Positions 19,128-29,084 of a stretch of 64,000 bases of DNA are shown one piece after another (the stretch's first letter is position 1; every line of letters starts with the position of its first letter). Position numbers and translations under genes: made by a program. The DNA is from Flavobacterium sp. GTDB lineage: Bacteria > Bacteroidota > Bacteroidia > Flavobacteriales > Flavobacteriaceae. The stretch spans positions 124,001 to 188,000 of the forward strand of contig JADKBW010000001.1 of NCBI GenBank assembly GCA_016714905.1. Direction: 5' to 3'. The notes below the pieces were generated by a model, which saw only the letters and a program-made list of their open reading frames with translations, searched no databases and had not been told where the DNA came from.

Positions 19128-20240
19128 CTATATTAAATCTGCTAATTCTTTTCCGACTAAACTTCCAATAGCAACGCCCATTCCGCCCAAACGAACGCCG
19201 CAATAAACGTGCTCTGACACTTGTGAAACAATGGGATTTTTCGAGGAGCCCAATCCCATAATGCCGCTCCAACGATGTTCAATTTTGATTTCCTGATTTG
19301 GTAAAATTACTTCTTTTAACAGTTGCTCCAATCGATTTTGTATTCGTTCTGTCTGTCCGAATTCGGTAGTAGTTTCCCCTTGAAAATCCAGGTTCCTTCC
19401 TCCACCAAATAAAATTCTATTTTCAAAGTTTCTAAAATAATAATAGCCTTTATCAATATGAAAAGTGCCTTTAATATCAAAATTTGGAATTGGCTCGGTA
19501 ATTAAGACTTGCGCTCGTGCGGGAGTAACCTCTGCTTTTGTGAGTTGATTTGCAAATCCGTTGGTAGCAAAAAGCAATTTTTTTGTTTTAAAACTAAAAT
19601 CACCCAAAACAACTTCAACCTGATCGTTTTTCTCATTAAAAGCAGTTACGGTTTGCTGATTCAAAATTAGGATATCGTTTGCAATTGCCTTCTTTAGCAA
19701 TGCTTGCATCATATTACCTGTGTCTATTTGAGCTTCAAACGGATTAAAAATAAGGTATTCCTGAATTCCTCTAAAATTAAATCGATCGATTTCCTTACAA
19801 AAAACGTCAGTTTTAAAAAGAGGTTTCAGAATCTCATTAATAAATGACATCCTCGACAAACAGTCATTATACGACGCGTCATCTTCTTTTAAAAACAACT
19901 CATAACCACCATAGGGTCTGAAATCTAGTGCTTCGTCACCCAAATTTCGACGCAGTAATTGCAAGCCATCCCAGCGTTTTTTGATGAGTTGAACAACTTC
20001 CTCTTCGGAGTGAAACTTTAAATCATCAATAATTTCTGAAACACTGCCAAAACATGCAAAACCAGCATTTTTAGTGCTGGCACCTTGCGGCAGCGCTCCT
20101 TTTTCGAGAACTAAAATTTTACTTTTAGGGAAACGCTCTCTAAGTTGCAAAGCTGCGTGCAAACCTACAATACCGCTTCCAACTACTGTATAATCTATGT
20201 AGGAAAACCAGTTCTTTAGCTCCCAATAACTCAAGTTCAT
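19128..20240 (-). CDS. FAD-dependent oxidoreductase of the D-amino-acid oxidase (DAO) family
   Basis: A 370-residue protein with the dinucleotide fold TVVGSGIVGLHAALQL near the N-terminus, GASTKNAGFACFG, and a C-terminal HRWSGIMGLGSSKNP then GVRLGGMGVAIGS, typical of DAO/GlpO-type flavoenzymes. The substrate is unknown; relatives oxidise amino acids or similar amines. It is the first gene of a pair with mtgA. Nothing in the sequence links the oxidase to peptidoglycan except the spacing. Confidence 0.85.
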   Translation of the reverse strand: MNLSYWELKNWFSYIDYTVVGSGIVGLHAALQLRERFPKSKILVLEKGALPQGASTKNAGFACFGSVSEIIDDLKFHSEEEVVQLIKKRWDGLQLLRRNLGDEALDFRPYGGYELFLKEDDASYNDCLSRMSFINEILKPLFKTDVFCKEIDRFNFRGIQEYLIFNPFEAQIDTGNMMQALLKKAIANDILILNQQTVTAFNEKNDQVEVVLGDFSFKTKKLLFATNGFANQLTKAEVTPARAQVLITEPIPNFDIKGTFHIDKGYYYFRNFENRILFGGGRNLDFQGETTTEFGQTERIQNRLEQLLKEVILPNQEIKIEHRWSGIMGLGSSKNPIVSQVSEHVYCGVRLGGMGVAIGSLVGKELADLI

Positions 20241-20423
20241 AGTACTACATATTTATGAATCAACTTTATTCAAAATCTAAATGTAAGAAAACCTCATAAC
20301 TAATTTATATAAAATCTATGTTTCTAATTAAATATTTACGCATTCCTCAAAAGAAGTTCATTATTCTTGTTTAATAGTTGATTAATTTAGTTCTTTAATT
20401 AACAATCAATTAAAAAATAATTT

Positions 20424-20431
20424 TACATTTG
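20424..20431 (+). promoter_or_regulatory. Putative -7 promoter element for the metalloprotease gene
   Basis: TACATTTG matches TAnnTTTG, 33 bases before the start codon, in a 224-bp AT-rich gap. Confidence 0.4.
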
Positions 20432-20464
20432 AAAACTTTTAAAACCTAAACTAGAATTTAAATT

Positions 20465-23400
20465 ATGAAAAACAAATTACTTTCGATTGCGATGATTGCA
20501 ATCACAAGTTTTTCCGTTGCCCAATCAGGAAAAGCTTTATGGAAAGCAACTGCAAAAAGATCTGATGCGGTTACTTTTGCAAACAAACAAACCATACAGA
20601 ATCCACAGTTATTTGAATTGGATGTATTTCAATTGAAGCAAGAATTAATGACAGCTCCGAAACGTTTTGCTGGAAACAATAATTCAAATGTAGTTGTGAA
20701 ATTTCCAAATGTAAGTGGACAAATGGAACAATTTAGAATTCAAGAGTCCTCTAATATGGATCCGCAATTGGCGGCTCGTTATGCAGACATTAAATCGTAT
20801 ATCGGGCAAGGAATTGATAATCCATCGTCTACAATTTACTTTAGTTTGTCTCCATTAGGTTTGCAAACTATGGTGATTAGAGCGGATCAATCTGCCGAGT
20901 TTATTGAACCATATACTACAGACTTGAGTTCTTATGCGGTTTATAGAAAATCCGACAAAACGGCAAATCTAAATCGCTTTGAGTGCAAAGTAATCTCTGA
21001 CAACATTGACGCCGTAACCACTTCAGCAGCAAGACCCAACGCAGACGACGCTATTTTACGTACTTTCCGTTTAGCAATGTCGTGCACAGGAGAATACACT
21101 GCCTATTTCGGCGGTACAAAAGCACTGGCATTAGCTGCAATTAATAATACAATGACTCGTGTTAATGGTGTTTTTGAGAAAGACTTTGGTGTTCGCATGA
21201 GTCTAATAGCAAACACAGATTTAGTAATTTACACAAGTGCATCAACAGACCCTTATTCGGCTGCTTCTGGCATGTCTAGTTGGAACTCTCAGTTGCAATC
21301 CACATTAACTTCAGTAATTGGAGAAGCAAATTATGATGTTGGTCATTTATTTGGTGCTTCTGGCGGTGGCGGGAACGCCGGTTGTATAGGCTGTGTTTGT
21401 GTCAATGGTTCAAAAGGCAGTGGAATTACTTCACCAGCAGACAACATTCCTCAAGGAGATAATTTTGATATTGATTATGTAGCACATGAATTAGGTCACC
21501 AATTTGGAGCTAATCATACATGGACACATGGAGGAAACGAAGGAACTAGCGTTCAAATGGAGCCAGGTTCTGGATCTACAATTATGGGTTATGCGGGAAT
21601 TACTTCATTAGACGTACAGCCTCATTCCGACGCTTATTTTCATGCCGTTAGTATTCAACAAGTAACTAATAATATCAAAGCAAAAACTTGTCAAACGAAC
21701 ACAGCGACTGGAAATGCTGTTCCAACTGCGAATGCGGGATTAGATTATACTGTTCCTAAGAGCACCCCTTTTATGCTTACGGGTACTGCAACTGACGCCA
21801 ATGGAGATGCATTGACTTACAATTGGGAGCAAATGAATTCTCAAACAAACGCAACAGTTCCGAGTGCTACAAAAACTTCTGGAGTAAACTTTAGATCTTA
21901 CAGTTCATCAACTTCTCCTACAAGATATTTCCCAAGAATGGCTTCTGTCTTAACTGGAGCAACAACTACTGCTGGAACTGAATTGACTGTAGAAGCATTG
22001 CCTTCTGTAGCAAGAACATTAAATTTCAGAATGACTGTTAGAGACAATAGAGCTGGCGGACCTGCAAACAACAGTGATGATATGATTGTAACTGTAAATG
22101 CAACTGCAGGACCTTTTTCAGTTACCTCTCCTAACACTGCAGTTTCTTATGTTGGAGGCTCATCACAAACCATAACTTGGGCTGTGGCAGGAACTACTAC
22201 AAATGGAGTAAATTGCGCAAATGTAGATATCTTAATTTCTACAAATGGCGGAACTTCTTGGTCGACATTGCTTGCTGCTACACCAAATGATGGAACACAA
22301 GCTGTAACAATTCCTAATACTGCAGGAACAACAAATAGAATTATGGTGAAAGGAAGTAATCATATTTTCTTTGATGTTTCTAACACTAATTTTACTATTA
22401 CTGCTGGATCTACGGATACCGTTGCTCCAACAGCGCCAACTTTGGCCGCTTCTGGAACAACACAAACTACAACAAATTTATCTTGGTCAGGCGCTACAGA
22501 CAATGTTGCTGTAACTGGTTATGACGTATATAGAGGAACAACACTGCTAGGTTCAACAAGTAGTTTAACATATTCAGTTACTGGATTGGTTGCATCTACC
22601 GCTTATACTTTTAAAGTGAAAGCTAAAGATTCTGCTGGAAATGTTTCGCTAGATAGCAATATTGTAAATGTAACAACTTTAGCTCCTGCTCCTGACACAA
22701 CTGCTCCAACAGCACCGACTTTAGTAGCTTCTGGCACGACAACTACATCAACTAATTTATCTTGGTCAGGCGCTACAGATAACGTGGCTGTAACTGGTTA
22801 TGATGTATTTAGAAATGGAATTTTATTGGGATCGACTACAACTGCTACGAGCTATGCCGTAACTGGATTAACTTCTTCAACAACTTTTGCTTTTACAGTG
22901 AAAGCCAAAGATGCTGCCGGAAATAGTTCACTTGCCAGTAACACAGTTAATGTAACTACACTAACTCCTGATACAACAGCGCCTTCCGCGCCAACATTAT
23001 CAGCTTCGGGAACAACTTCTTCGGGAACAACTTTATCTTGGACAGCAGCTACGGATAATGTCGCTGTTACTGGATATAATGTATACAGAGGAACAACGTT
23101 ACTAGGTTCAACCACTACTGCAAGAACTTATACCGTAACTGGATTAACTGCTTCTACTGCATATACATTTTATGTTCAAGCTAGAGATGCCGCAGGAAAT
23201 GTTTCTCTTGCAAGCAATACGGTTAGTTTAACGACTTTAGCTAATACAGTAACTTATTGCACTTCTTCAGCAACAAACACTGCAGATGAGAGAATTGGAA
23301 GAGTTCAATTTGGAACTATAAACAACGCATCAACAGGAACAGCTGGATATGAAAATTTTACAGCAATTTCAGCAAACGCAGTTCGAGGAACGGCATACTC

Positions 23401-23935
23401 AATAACTGTTACTCCTTTCTGGACTAGTACCATTTATGCCGAAGGATATGCTGTTTGGATTGATTACAATAACAATGGTGTATTTACTGATGCTGGAGAA
23501 CTTGTTTTCTCAAGAGCAGCCACCACTGTGACACCTGTGACTGGTACGATTACTATTCCTGTAGGGACTTCTTTAGGATCAAAAAGAATGAGAGTTTCAA
23601 TGAGGTATAATGCGATTCCAACATCTTCTTGTGGTACATTCACTTATGGACAAGTAGAAGACTATACGGTAAATATTACTTCTGTAGCCAGAGAAATTGC
23701 GTCGTCTGAGCCACTATCAATTAGTGTATATCCAAACCCAGTAAATGGCGAAGTTTTATTTATTTCACCTATTGAGAATGCGACTTATAAAGTAATAAAC
23801 ATGGTTGGGCAAGAAATTGCTAAAGGCAGCATAATCAATAACGAAATTCCTGTTGCCAATATAAGTGCCGGAACGTATTTACTAGAAGTTACAACTAATG
23901 AAAAATCAGCAGTGAAACGTTTTATCAAACAATAA
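20465..23935 (+). CDS. Secreted reprolysin-type zinc metalloprotease with FnIII, GEVED and T9SS sorting domains
   Basis: An 1156-residue exported protease. In order: signal peptide (about 1-19), a propeptide-like region, a metallopeptidase domain (about 190-415) with the zinc site HELGHQFGANH and a Met-turn near STIMGYAG, a PKD-like and a further beta domain, three fibronectin type III repeats (about 651-925), a GEVED domain with VWIDYNNNGVF and GQVEDYTVN, and a C-terminal type A sorting domain beginning ISVYPNPVNGEV and ending RFIKQ. The last is cut off during type IX export and the protein is surface-attached or released. Likely role: digestion of external protein. Confidence 0.93.
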   Translation: MKNKLLSIAMIAITSFSVAQSGKALWKATAKRSDAVTFANKQTIQNPQLFELDVFQLKQELMTAPKRFAGNNNSNVVVKFPNVSGQMEQFRIQESSNMDPQLAARYADIKSYIGQGIDNPSSTIYFSLSPLGLQTMVIRADQSAEFIEPYTTDLSSYAVYRKSDKTANLNRFECKVISDNIDAVTTSAARPNADDAILRTFRLAMSCTGEYTAYFGGTKALALAAINNTMTRVNGVFEKDFGVRMSLIANTDLVIYTSASTDPYSAASGMSSWNSQLQSTLTSVIGEANYDVGHLFGASGGGGNAGCIGCVCVNGSKGSGITSPADNIPQGDNFDIDYVAHELGHQFGANHTWTHGGNEGTSVQMEPGSGSTIMGYAGITSLDVQPHSDAYFHAVSIQQVTNNIKAKTCQTNTATGNAVPTANAGLDYTVPKSTPFMLTGTATDANGDALTYNWEQMNSQTNATVPSATKTSGVNFRSYSSSTSPTRYFPRMASVLTGATTTAGTELTVEALPSVARTLNFRMTVRDNRAGGPANNSDDMIVTVNATAGPFSVTSPNTAVSYVGGSSQTITWAVAGTTTNGVNCANVDILISTNGGTSWSTLLAATPNDGTQAVTIPNTAGTTNRIMVKGSNHIFFDVSNTNFTITAGSTDTVAPTAPTLAASGTTQTTTNLSWSGATDNVAVTGYDVYRGTTLLGSTSSLTYSVTGLVASTAYTFKVKAKDSAGNVSLDSNIVNVTTLAPAPDTTAPTAPTLVASGTTTTSTNLSWSGATDNVAVTGYDVFRNGILLGSTTTATSYAVTGLTSSTTFAFTVKAKDAAGNSSLASNTVNVTTLTPDTTAPSAPTLSASGTTSSGTTLSWTAATDNVAVTGYNVYRGTTLLGSTTTARTYTVTGLTASTAYTFYVQARDAAGNVSLASNTVSLTTLANTVTYCTSSATNTADERIGRVQFGTINNASTGTAGYENFTAISANAVRGTAYSITVTPFWTSTIYAEGYAVWIDYNNNGVFTDAGELVFSRAATTVTPVTGTITIPVGTSLGSKRMRVSMRYNAIPTSSCGTFTYGQVEDYTVNITSVAREIASSEPLSISVYPNPVNGEVLFISPIENATYKVINMVGQEIAKGSIINNEIPVANISAGTYLLEVTTNEKSAVKRFIKQ
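22415..23242 (+). repeat. Three tandem FnIII-coding repeats
   Basis: Copies begin at 22415, 22694 and 22970, each about 276-279 bp, all starting with an Asp-Thr-x-Ala-Pro segment and sharing blocks such as ATDNVAVTGY and AGNxSLxSN. Protein identity is high while codons differ, so they are not very recent. Confidence 0.85.
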
Positions 23936-23950
23936 TACACTATACAATAA

Positions 23951-23984
23951 AAAAAAAGCCATCTCGTTGAGATGGCTTTTTTTA
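23951..23984. terminator. Bidirectional terminator between the metalloprotease and accC
   Basis: AAAAAAGCCATCTC pairs with GAGATGGCTTTTTT around a 3-base loop, directly between the convergent stops at 23935 and 24005. Confidence 0.85.
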
Positions 23985-24004
23985 TTTAATCAAATAACTA
24001 ATTA

Positions 24005-25351
24005 TTATTCTGGGTCATTCATTTGAAAGGTCTCCATAAATGCTGTTGTATAATTACCCGCAACATAATCAGGCTCATCCATAAGTTGTCTGTGGAAAGG
24101 AATAGTCGTTTTGATTCCTTCGATGACGAACTCATCCAAAGCACGTTTCATCTTATTTATTGCTTCTTCACGAGTTTGTGCCGTTGTAATCAACTTAGCA
24201 ATCATAGAATCATAATTTGGCGGAATAGTATAGCCTGCGTAAACGTGTGTGTCTAGACGAACTCCATGGCCGCCTGGTGCATGAAGCGTTGTAATTTTTC
24301 CTGGTGAAGGACGAAAATCGTTGTATGGATCTTCTGCATTAATACGGCATTCAATTGCGTGCAAATTTGGGAAATAATTCTTTCCTGAAATTGGAATTCC
24401 TGCTGCCACCATAATTTGTTCACGAATCAAATCATAATCGATTACTTGTTCTGTGATCGGATGTTCAACTTGAATACGGGTATTCATTTCCATGAAATAA
24501 AAATTTCGGTGCTTATCAACCAAAAACTCTACCGTCCCTGCACCTTCATATTTAATATATTCCGCTGCTTTTACTGCAGCTTCACCCATTTTATTTCTCA
24601 ATTCATCAGTCATAAAAGGAGAAGGTGTTTCCTCAGTCAATTTTTGATGACGACGTTGCACTGAACAATCTCTTTCTGACAGGTGACATGCTTTTCCATA
24701 AGAATCACCTACAACTTGAATTTCAATGTGTCGCGGCTCTTCAATTAATTTCTCCAAGTACATTCCATCATTCCCAAACGCTGCAGCAGATTCTTGACGT
24801 GCGCTTTCCCATGCCTTCAGAAGATCTTCTTCTTTCCATACAGCTCTCATTCCCTTTCCACCACCACCTGCAGTTGCTTTCAACATTACTGGGTATCCAA
24901 ATTCTTTCGCAATGGATGCAGCTTGTTCGTATGATTCAAGAATTCCTTCGGAACCAGGGACACATGGAACGCCAGCGGCTTTCATAGTTGCTTTTGCTGA
25001 AGCCTTATCTCCCATTCGGTCAATCATTTCTGGTGAGGCCCCAATAAATTTTATTCCATGTTCTTGACAAATCTTTGAAAACTTAGCGTTTTCAGATAGA
25101 AATCCATATCCGGGATGAATAGCGTCTGCATTCGTTATCTCAGCAGCAGCTATAATATTTGACATTTTCAAATATGACAGATTGCTTGGAGGTGGGCCAA
25201 TACAAACTGCTTCATCTGCAAATTTAACGTGCAAACTTTCTGCATCAGCTGTTGAATAAACGGCAACTGTCTTAATTCCCATTTCTCTACAAGTACGAAT
25301 GACACGTAGTGCAATTTCACCTCTATTGGCTATTAATATTTTTTTAAACAT
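24005..25351 (-). CDS. accC: Acetyl-CoA carboxylase, biotin carboxylase subunit
   Basis: A 448-residue protein starting at MFKKILIANRGEIA (25351). It has the N-terminal biotin-carboxylase fold, the ATP-grasp Gly-rich loop GGGGKGMR and the catalytic ERDCSVQRRHQK and EMNTRIQVEHP motifs. It carboxylates the biotin on AccB using ATP and bicarbonate, the first step of malonyl-CoA synthesis. It is last of the fabH-accB-accC group; a 121-bp gap separates it from accB and contains AT-rich direct repeats. Confidence 0.96.
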   Translation of the reverse strand: MFKKILIANRGEIALRVIRTCREMGIKTVAVYSTADAESLHVKFADEAVCIGPPPSNLSYLKMSNIIAAAEITNADAIHPGYGFLSENAKFSKICQEHGIKFIGASPEMIDRMGDKASAKATMKAAGVPCVPGSEGILESYEQAASIAKEFGYPVMLKATAGGGGKGMRAVWKEEDLLKAWESARQESAAAFGNDGMYLEKLIEEPRHIEIQVVGDSYGKACHLSERDCSVQRRHQKLTEETPSPFMTDELRNKMGEAAVKAAEYIKYEGAGTVEFLVDKHRNFYFMEMNTRIQVEHPITEQVIDYDLIREQIMVAAGIPISGKNYFPNLHAIECRINAEDPYNDFRPSPGKITTLHAPGGHGVRLDTHVYAGYTIPPNYDSMIAKLITTAQTREEAINKMKRALDEFVIEGIKTTIPFHRQLMDEPDYVAGNYTTAFMETFQMNDPE

Positions 25352-25472
25352 AGTTAGAAATTTTAATGATGACACAAGCGTCAGCGAACTGGCGCAGCAA
25401 TTCTAAATTTTAAATTATTTTAAACAACGATAACTCATCATTCAAAACTTATAATTTATAATTTATAATTTC

Positions 25473-25955
25473 TTAAGATGGATCTACTAAAAATAGAGGC
25501 TGGTCAAATTCAACTGGAGACATATCGTCAACCAATATCTTTACTATCTTACCCGAAACTTCGGATTCAATCTCGTTGAAAAGTTTCATTGCTTCAATTA
25601 CACATAGTACATCCCCTTTTGCAATTGTATTTCCAACTTCTGTAAACATTGGCTTATCAGGTGCTGGTTTTCTATAAAATGTTCCAATAATCGGGGATTT
25701 GATTGTGACATATTTTGAACTTTCATCTGCCGGTGCCGCATCAATAGGAGCTGCTGGCGAAGAAGCTACGGCAATAGGAGCTGCTTGAGGTAAAGCTTGT
25801 TGCATTGGAGCTTGTTGCACGTAAGTAATATCTGGGGTATTCCCTTCTAAAGTGGTTCTAATTGTGATCTTTATATCGCCAGTTTCTAATTTTACTTCAG
25901 CAACACCTGAGTTTGATACAAATTTGATTAGGTTTTGAATTTCTTTTAAATCCAT
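25473..25955 (-). CDS. accB: Acetyl-CoA carboxylase, biotin carboxyl carrier protein
   Basis: A 160-residue protein: N-terminal helical segment, an Ala/Pro-rich linker (about 60-85), and a biotinyl domain with the EAMKLFNEI motif whose Lys carries biotin. It shuttles carboxyl groups from AccC to the carboxyltransferase. It starts 16 bases after fabH ends, so the pair are co-transcribed. Confidence 0.95.
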   Translation of the reverse strand: MDLKEIQNLIKFVSNSGVAEVKLETGDIKITIRTTLEGNTPDITYVQQAPMQQALPQAAPIAVASSPAAPIDAAPADESSKYVTIKSPIIGTFYRKPAPDKPMFTEVGNTIAKGDVLCVIEAMKLFNEIESEVSGKIVKILVDDMSPVEFDQPLFLVDPS

Positions 25956-25971
25956 AATTATTTGTTTTAAG

Positions 25972-26970
25972 TTATTGTTTGTTATACGCCCATTTCAAAT
26001 ATATAGATCCCCAAGTGAATCCACCACCGAAAGCAGCAAAAATAATATTATCTCCTTTTTTAAATAAATGCTCAAAATCGTTGAGCAATAATGGTAAGGT
26101 AGCGGAAGTTGTATTCCCATATTTTTCAATATTTACTAATACTTTACTTTCGTCCAATTCCATTCTGCTAGCTGTAGCATCAATAATTCGTCGATTAGCC
26201 TGGTGTGCAACCAACCAATTTACGGAATCTTTAGTCAAATTATTTCTCTCCATTATTTTTGCACTTACATCTGCCATACCTGTAACCGCATATTTAAAGA
26301 CTGTTTTTCCATCTTGGAAAACGTAGTGCTGTCTGTTTTCAACTGTTTCTTTCGAAGCGGGAAGAATAGATCCTCCAGCATCAATTTTTAGATACTCTCT
26401 TCCGACACCATCACTTTTTAGAAACTCATCTTGAAAACCAAGGCCTTCATGATTTGGCTCAAATAAAACAGCACCTGCTCCGTCACCGAATATGATGCAG
26501 GTTGCTCGATCTGTATAATCAATTATTGAAGACATTTTATCGGCACCAATAAGCAAGACTTTTTTATATCGTCCTGACTCAATGTAGGCTGAGGCAGATG
26601 ACATTCCATACAAAAACCCTGAACATGCAGCTTGGATATCAAAAGCAAAAGCATTTACTGCTCCAATTTGAGTCGCTACAAAAACAGAAGTCGCAGCAAC
26701 AGGCATGTCTGGAGTTGTGGTGGCGACAAGTACCAAATCGATTTCAGCTGGATTTACTCCACTTTTTTTTATTAAATCTTCGGCAGCTTTTATACAAAGG
26801 AACGAAGTTCCTAATTTTTCCCCTTTTAAAATTCGCCGTTCCTTAATTCCAGTCCTAGTTGTAATCCATTCGTCGTTGGTTTCGACCATAGTTTCTAGAA
26901 TCTTGTTACTTAGTATAAATTCCGGCACGTATGCCCCGACAGCTGTGATGGCGGCAGTAATTTTATTCAT
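25972..26970 (-). CDS. fabH: 3-oxoacyl-ACP synthase III
   Basis: A 332-residue condensing enzyme. The catalytic Cys lies in DIQAACSGFLYG, His in VAHQANRRIID, and Asn in EKYGNTTSATLP. It condenses acyl-CoA with malonyl-ACP to begin fatty acid synthesis. It sits upstream of accB on the same strand and downstream of rpmF, the common DUF177-rpmF-fatty-acid-gene order. Confidence 0.95.
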   Translation of the reverse strand: MNKITAAITAVGAYVPEFILSNKILETMVETNDEWITTRTGIKERRILKGEKLGTSFLCIKAAEDLIKKSGVNPAEIDLVLVATTTPDMPVAATSVFVATQIGAVNAFAFDIQAACSGFLYGMSSASAYIESGRYKKVLLIGADKMSSIIDYTDRATCIIFGDGAGAVLFEPNHEGLGFQDEFLKSDGVGREYLKIDAGGSILPASKETVENRQHYVFQDGKTVFKYAVTGMADVSAKIMERNNLTKDSVNWLVAHQANRRIIDATASRMELDESKVLVNIEKYGNTTSATLPLLLNDFEHLFKKGDNIIFAAFGGGFTWGSIYLKWAYNKQ

Positions 26971-27086
26971 GTTTTTTTATTAAATTTCTATTAGATCCGC
27001 GAATCCAATAAAGGGTTGGAAATTACAAAAAAATTCTAAAACAAATTTGTTTCAATCTACATATTTATACAAAAACACTAACAACA

Positions 27087-27113
27087 AAAAACTCCCACAA
27101 CTGTGAGAGTTTA
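27087..27113 (-). terminator. Hairpin terminator or attenuator after rpmF
   Basis: On the minus strand AACTCTCACAG and TGGGAGTTTTTT form a stem with one mismatch followed by T. It lies between rpmF and fabH, so it may only partly separate ribosomal and fatty-acid genes. Confidence 0.6.
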
Positions 27114-27134
27114 TATATCATTTAGTAGAATTTA

Positions 27135-27332
27135 TTATGCTAGTGCAACAGGAGATTTGTCAATCACGACTTGTCCTCTGTAGTACATTTTGCCTTCATG
27201 CCAATAGGCTCTGTGATACAAATACGCTTCTCCAGTTATTGGACAAGTAGCGATTTGTGCAACCGTCGCTTTATAATGTGTTCTTCTCTTGTCTCTTCTC
27301 GTTTTGGAGACTTTTCTTTTAGGATGTGCCAT
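27135..27332 (-). CDS. rpmF: 50S ribosomal protein L32
   Basis: A 65-residue basic protein beginning MAHPKRKVSKTRRDKRRTHY, the standard L32 N-terminus. Only one cysteine (ATCPITG) remains of the usual zinc ribbon, so this appears to be the zinc-independent or reduced form. It follows the DUF177 gene by 9 bases. Confidence 0.95.
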   Translation of the reverse strand: MAHPKRKVSKTRRDKRRTHYKATVAQIATCPITGEAYLYHRAYWHEGKMYYRGQVVIDKSPVALA

Positions 27333-27341
27333 TTTACTATA

Positions 27342-27881
27342 TTATTTATCCGTTAATAGTTTTTTTAATTTGTCCCAACGCGGGTCATTTTCTTCTTCTT
27401 GTTTGCCTTGATTTTGATCCTTAACACTCAATTCCTTCAACTTATCAAGAGTGGGCGTTTTTAGCGTCCCGTCTTTTATTCCAGGATGGACTTTCTTTAG
27501 AGGAACAGACAAAACAATCATTTCGTAAATATACTGTTTGATGTCTATTTGATGCTCGCCGTGAGGCAAAATCAAAAGCTCTTCATTATCATTATTAAAT
27601 TGTTCTCCGAATTGAACAACGACATTTATTTTCCCTTTGACTGGTAAGTCAAAAAATTCTCCTGTCAAATCACACGGAACATTAACTGTTCCTTTATGTT
27701 TAAAAGTAAGCTCCATGAAGGTGCTTTTCTTTTCCAAAACAACAGTGACTTTTACTGATGCATCTTCAAATTCGTCAAAACCAAAATCTGTAAAGAACGT
27801 ATTACTTACTTGATATTCAAACTGGTGTTTTCCTAACTTTAACCCAATAAATGGAATTAAAAATTCATTTAACTGTTTCAT
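27342..27881 (-). CDS. DUF177 (YceD-like) protein
   Basis: A 179-residue protein upstream of rpmF, its near-universal neighbour. It carries the family's Cys block in VPCDLTGEFFDLPV and an acidic, Lys-rich tail ending PRWDKLKKLLTDK. YceD-family proteins are linked to 23S rRNA or large-subunit biogenesis in plants and bacteria; the exact role is not settled. Full length, no anomalies. Confidence 0.88.
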   Translation of the reverse strand: MKQLNEFLIPFIGLKLGKHQFEYQVSNTFFTDFGFDEFEDASVKVTVVLEKKSTFMELTFKHKGTVNVPCDLTGEFFDLPVKGKINVVVQFGEQFNNDNEELLILPHGEHQIDIKQYIYEMIVLSVPLKKVHPGIKDGTLKTPTLDKLKELSVKDQNQGKQEEENDPRWDKLKKLLTDK

Positions 27882-27962
27882 TTCAACAACAATTTGTCCG
27901 AATGATTCGGGAGCGCAAAGATATAAAATAATTGCACAAACAAAACTCTTGCTAGTTTTTTT

Positions 27963-29025
27963 TTACCTATTATTTTTTTCTAGTTGCTTTTCCCTTATTT
28001 TCATAGGGTTTTTACTGATTTCTTGATGCTGAATTCTAGAATTATAAATGTCTAAACCGAGATAAACTGCCTCTTTAAATGAGTTGTGATCCGCTATTCC
28101 TTTGCCAGCAATATCAAAAGCAGTTCCGTGGTCTGGAGAAGTTCTTATTTTGCTTAAGCCAGCAGTAAAGTTTACGCCTCTTCCAAATGAAAGTGTTTTA
28201 AAAGGAATTAACCCTTGATCATGATAAACCGCAAACAACAGCATCATAGGATTCATATTGATTACTGCCAAAAAAACCATCTGCAGGGAAAGGTCCAAAT
28301 ACCATTGTCCCTTTTTCGTAAATGCTTTTAATGGTCGGTTTCATGATTTCAAGCTCTTCTTTTCCAATGACACCATTATCTCCGCTATGCGGATTGAATC
28401 CTAACACAGCAATCTTAGGTCTTCGAATGCCAAAATCTTGGATTAGGGAATTCTTGATTGTTTCAATTTTTTGAATCATCAAAGCTGGAGTTAGGTGCTT
28501 TGCAATTTCATTTACAGGGACGTGATCGGTCAAAAGTCCCACTCGCAATTTGTCTTGCACCATCAACATTAATGCATTGCCTTCTAGTTCTTTGTTCAAG
28601 TAGTCTGTATGTCCTGGAAACTTAAAGTTCTCCGATTGAATATTATACTTATTTATAGGAGCAGTAACTAAAACATCTATCAAATCTTCTTTCAACGCTT
28701 TAGTTGCGGCAACAAAAGAATCAATTGCATATTTACCAATTGCATCGTCATTGACCCCAAACTTTAGATCAACACTTTCTTTCCAAACGTTCAAAACATT
28801 TATCTTGCCAGGTAGAATTTGATTCAAATGGTCAATTCCATGAAGAATCGAGGCAGATTCAAATGTTTTTTTTACAAAGGACAAAATCTTAACGTTGGCA
28901 AAAATGACAGGAGTACACAATTCTAACATTCTAGAATCCTCAAATGTTTTTAACACCACTTCGCTTCCAATACCGTTTAAATCTCCTATTGAAATTCCAA
29001 CGATTATATTTTCTGCTTTTTTCAT
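27963..29025 (-). CDS. pdxA: 4-hydroxythreonine-4-phosphate dehydrogenase, one frameshift as sequenced
   Basis: Two overlapping frames make one PdxA of about 353 residues. The first (from 29025) holds GISIGDLNGIGSEV, TAPINKYNI, FPGHTDYL and NPHSGDNGVIG, then goes out of frame at about 28233-28235, where one extra base in a 3-A run on the plus strand would explain the break. The second continues AVYHDQGLIPFKTLSFGRGVN with the metal/substrate His to 27963. The enzyme oxidises 4-phosphohydroxy-threonine in pyridoxal phosphate synthesis. Likely an indel artefact, since both halves are conserved. Confidence 0.9.
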
Positions 29026-29047
29026 TCTGCTACACGTTATTTATTGC

Positions 29048-29055
29048 TAATTTTG
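29048..29055 (+). promoter_or_regulatory. Putative -7 promoter element for ribE
   Basis: TAATTTTG matches TAnnTTTG, 29 bases before ribE in the 59-bp gap divergent from pdxA. No FMN riboswitch is seen in the gap, which is too short to hold one. Confidence 0.45.
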
Positions 29056-29084
29056 AAGTGCAAATTTAGTAAATTAAAACAAGA

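Noticed and set aside
22232..22465. Minus-strand frame within the metalloprotease gene
   Set aside because: Antisense to a long, domain-rich plus-strand gene; composition is that of a shadow frame.
28960..29084. Possible FMN riboswitch before ribE
   Set aside because: The pdxA-ribE gap is about 59 bp, too short, and no conserved RFN helices were seen.
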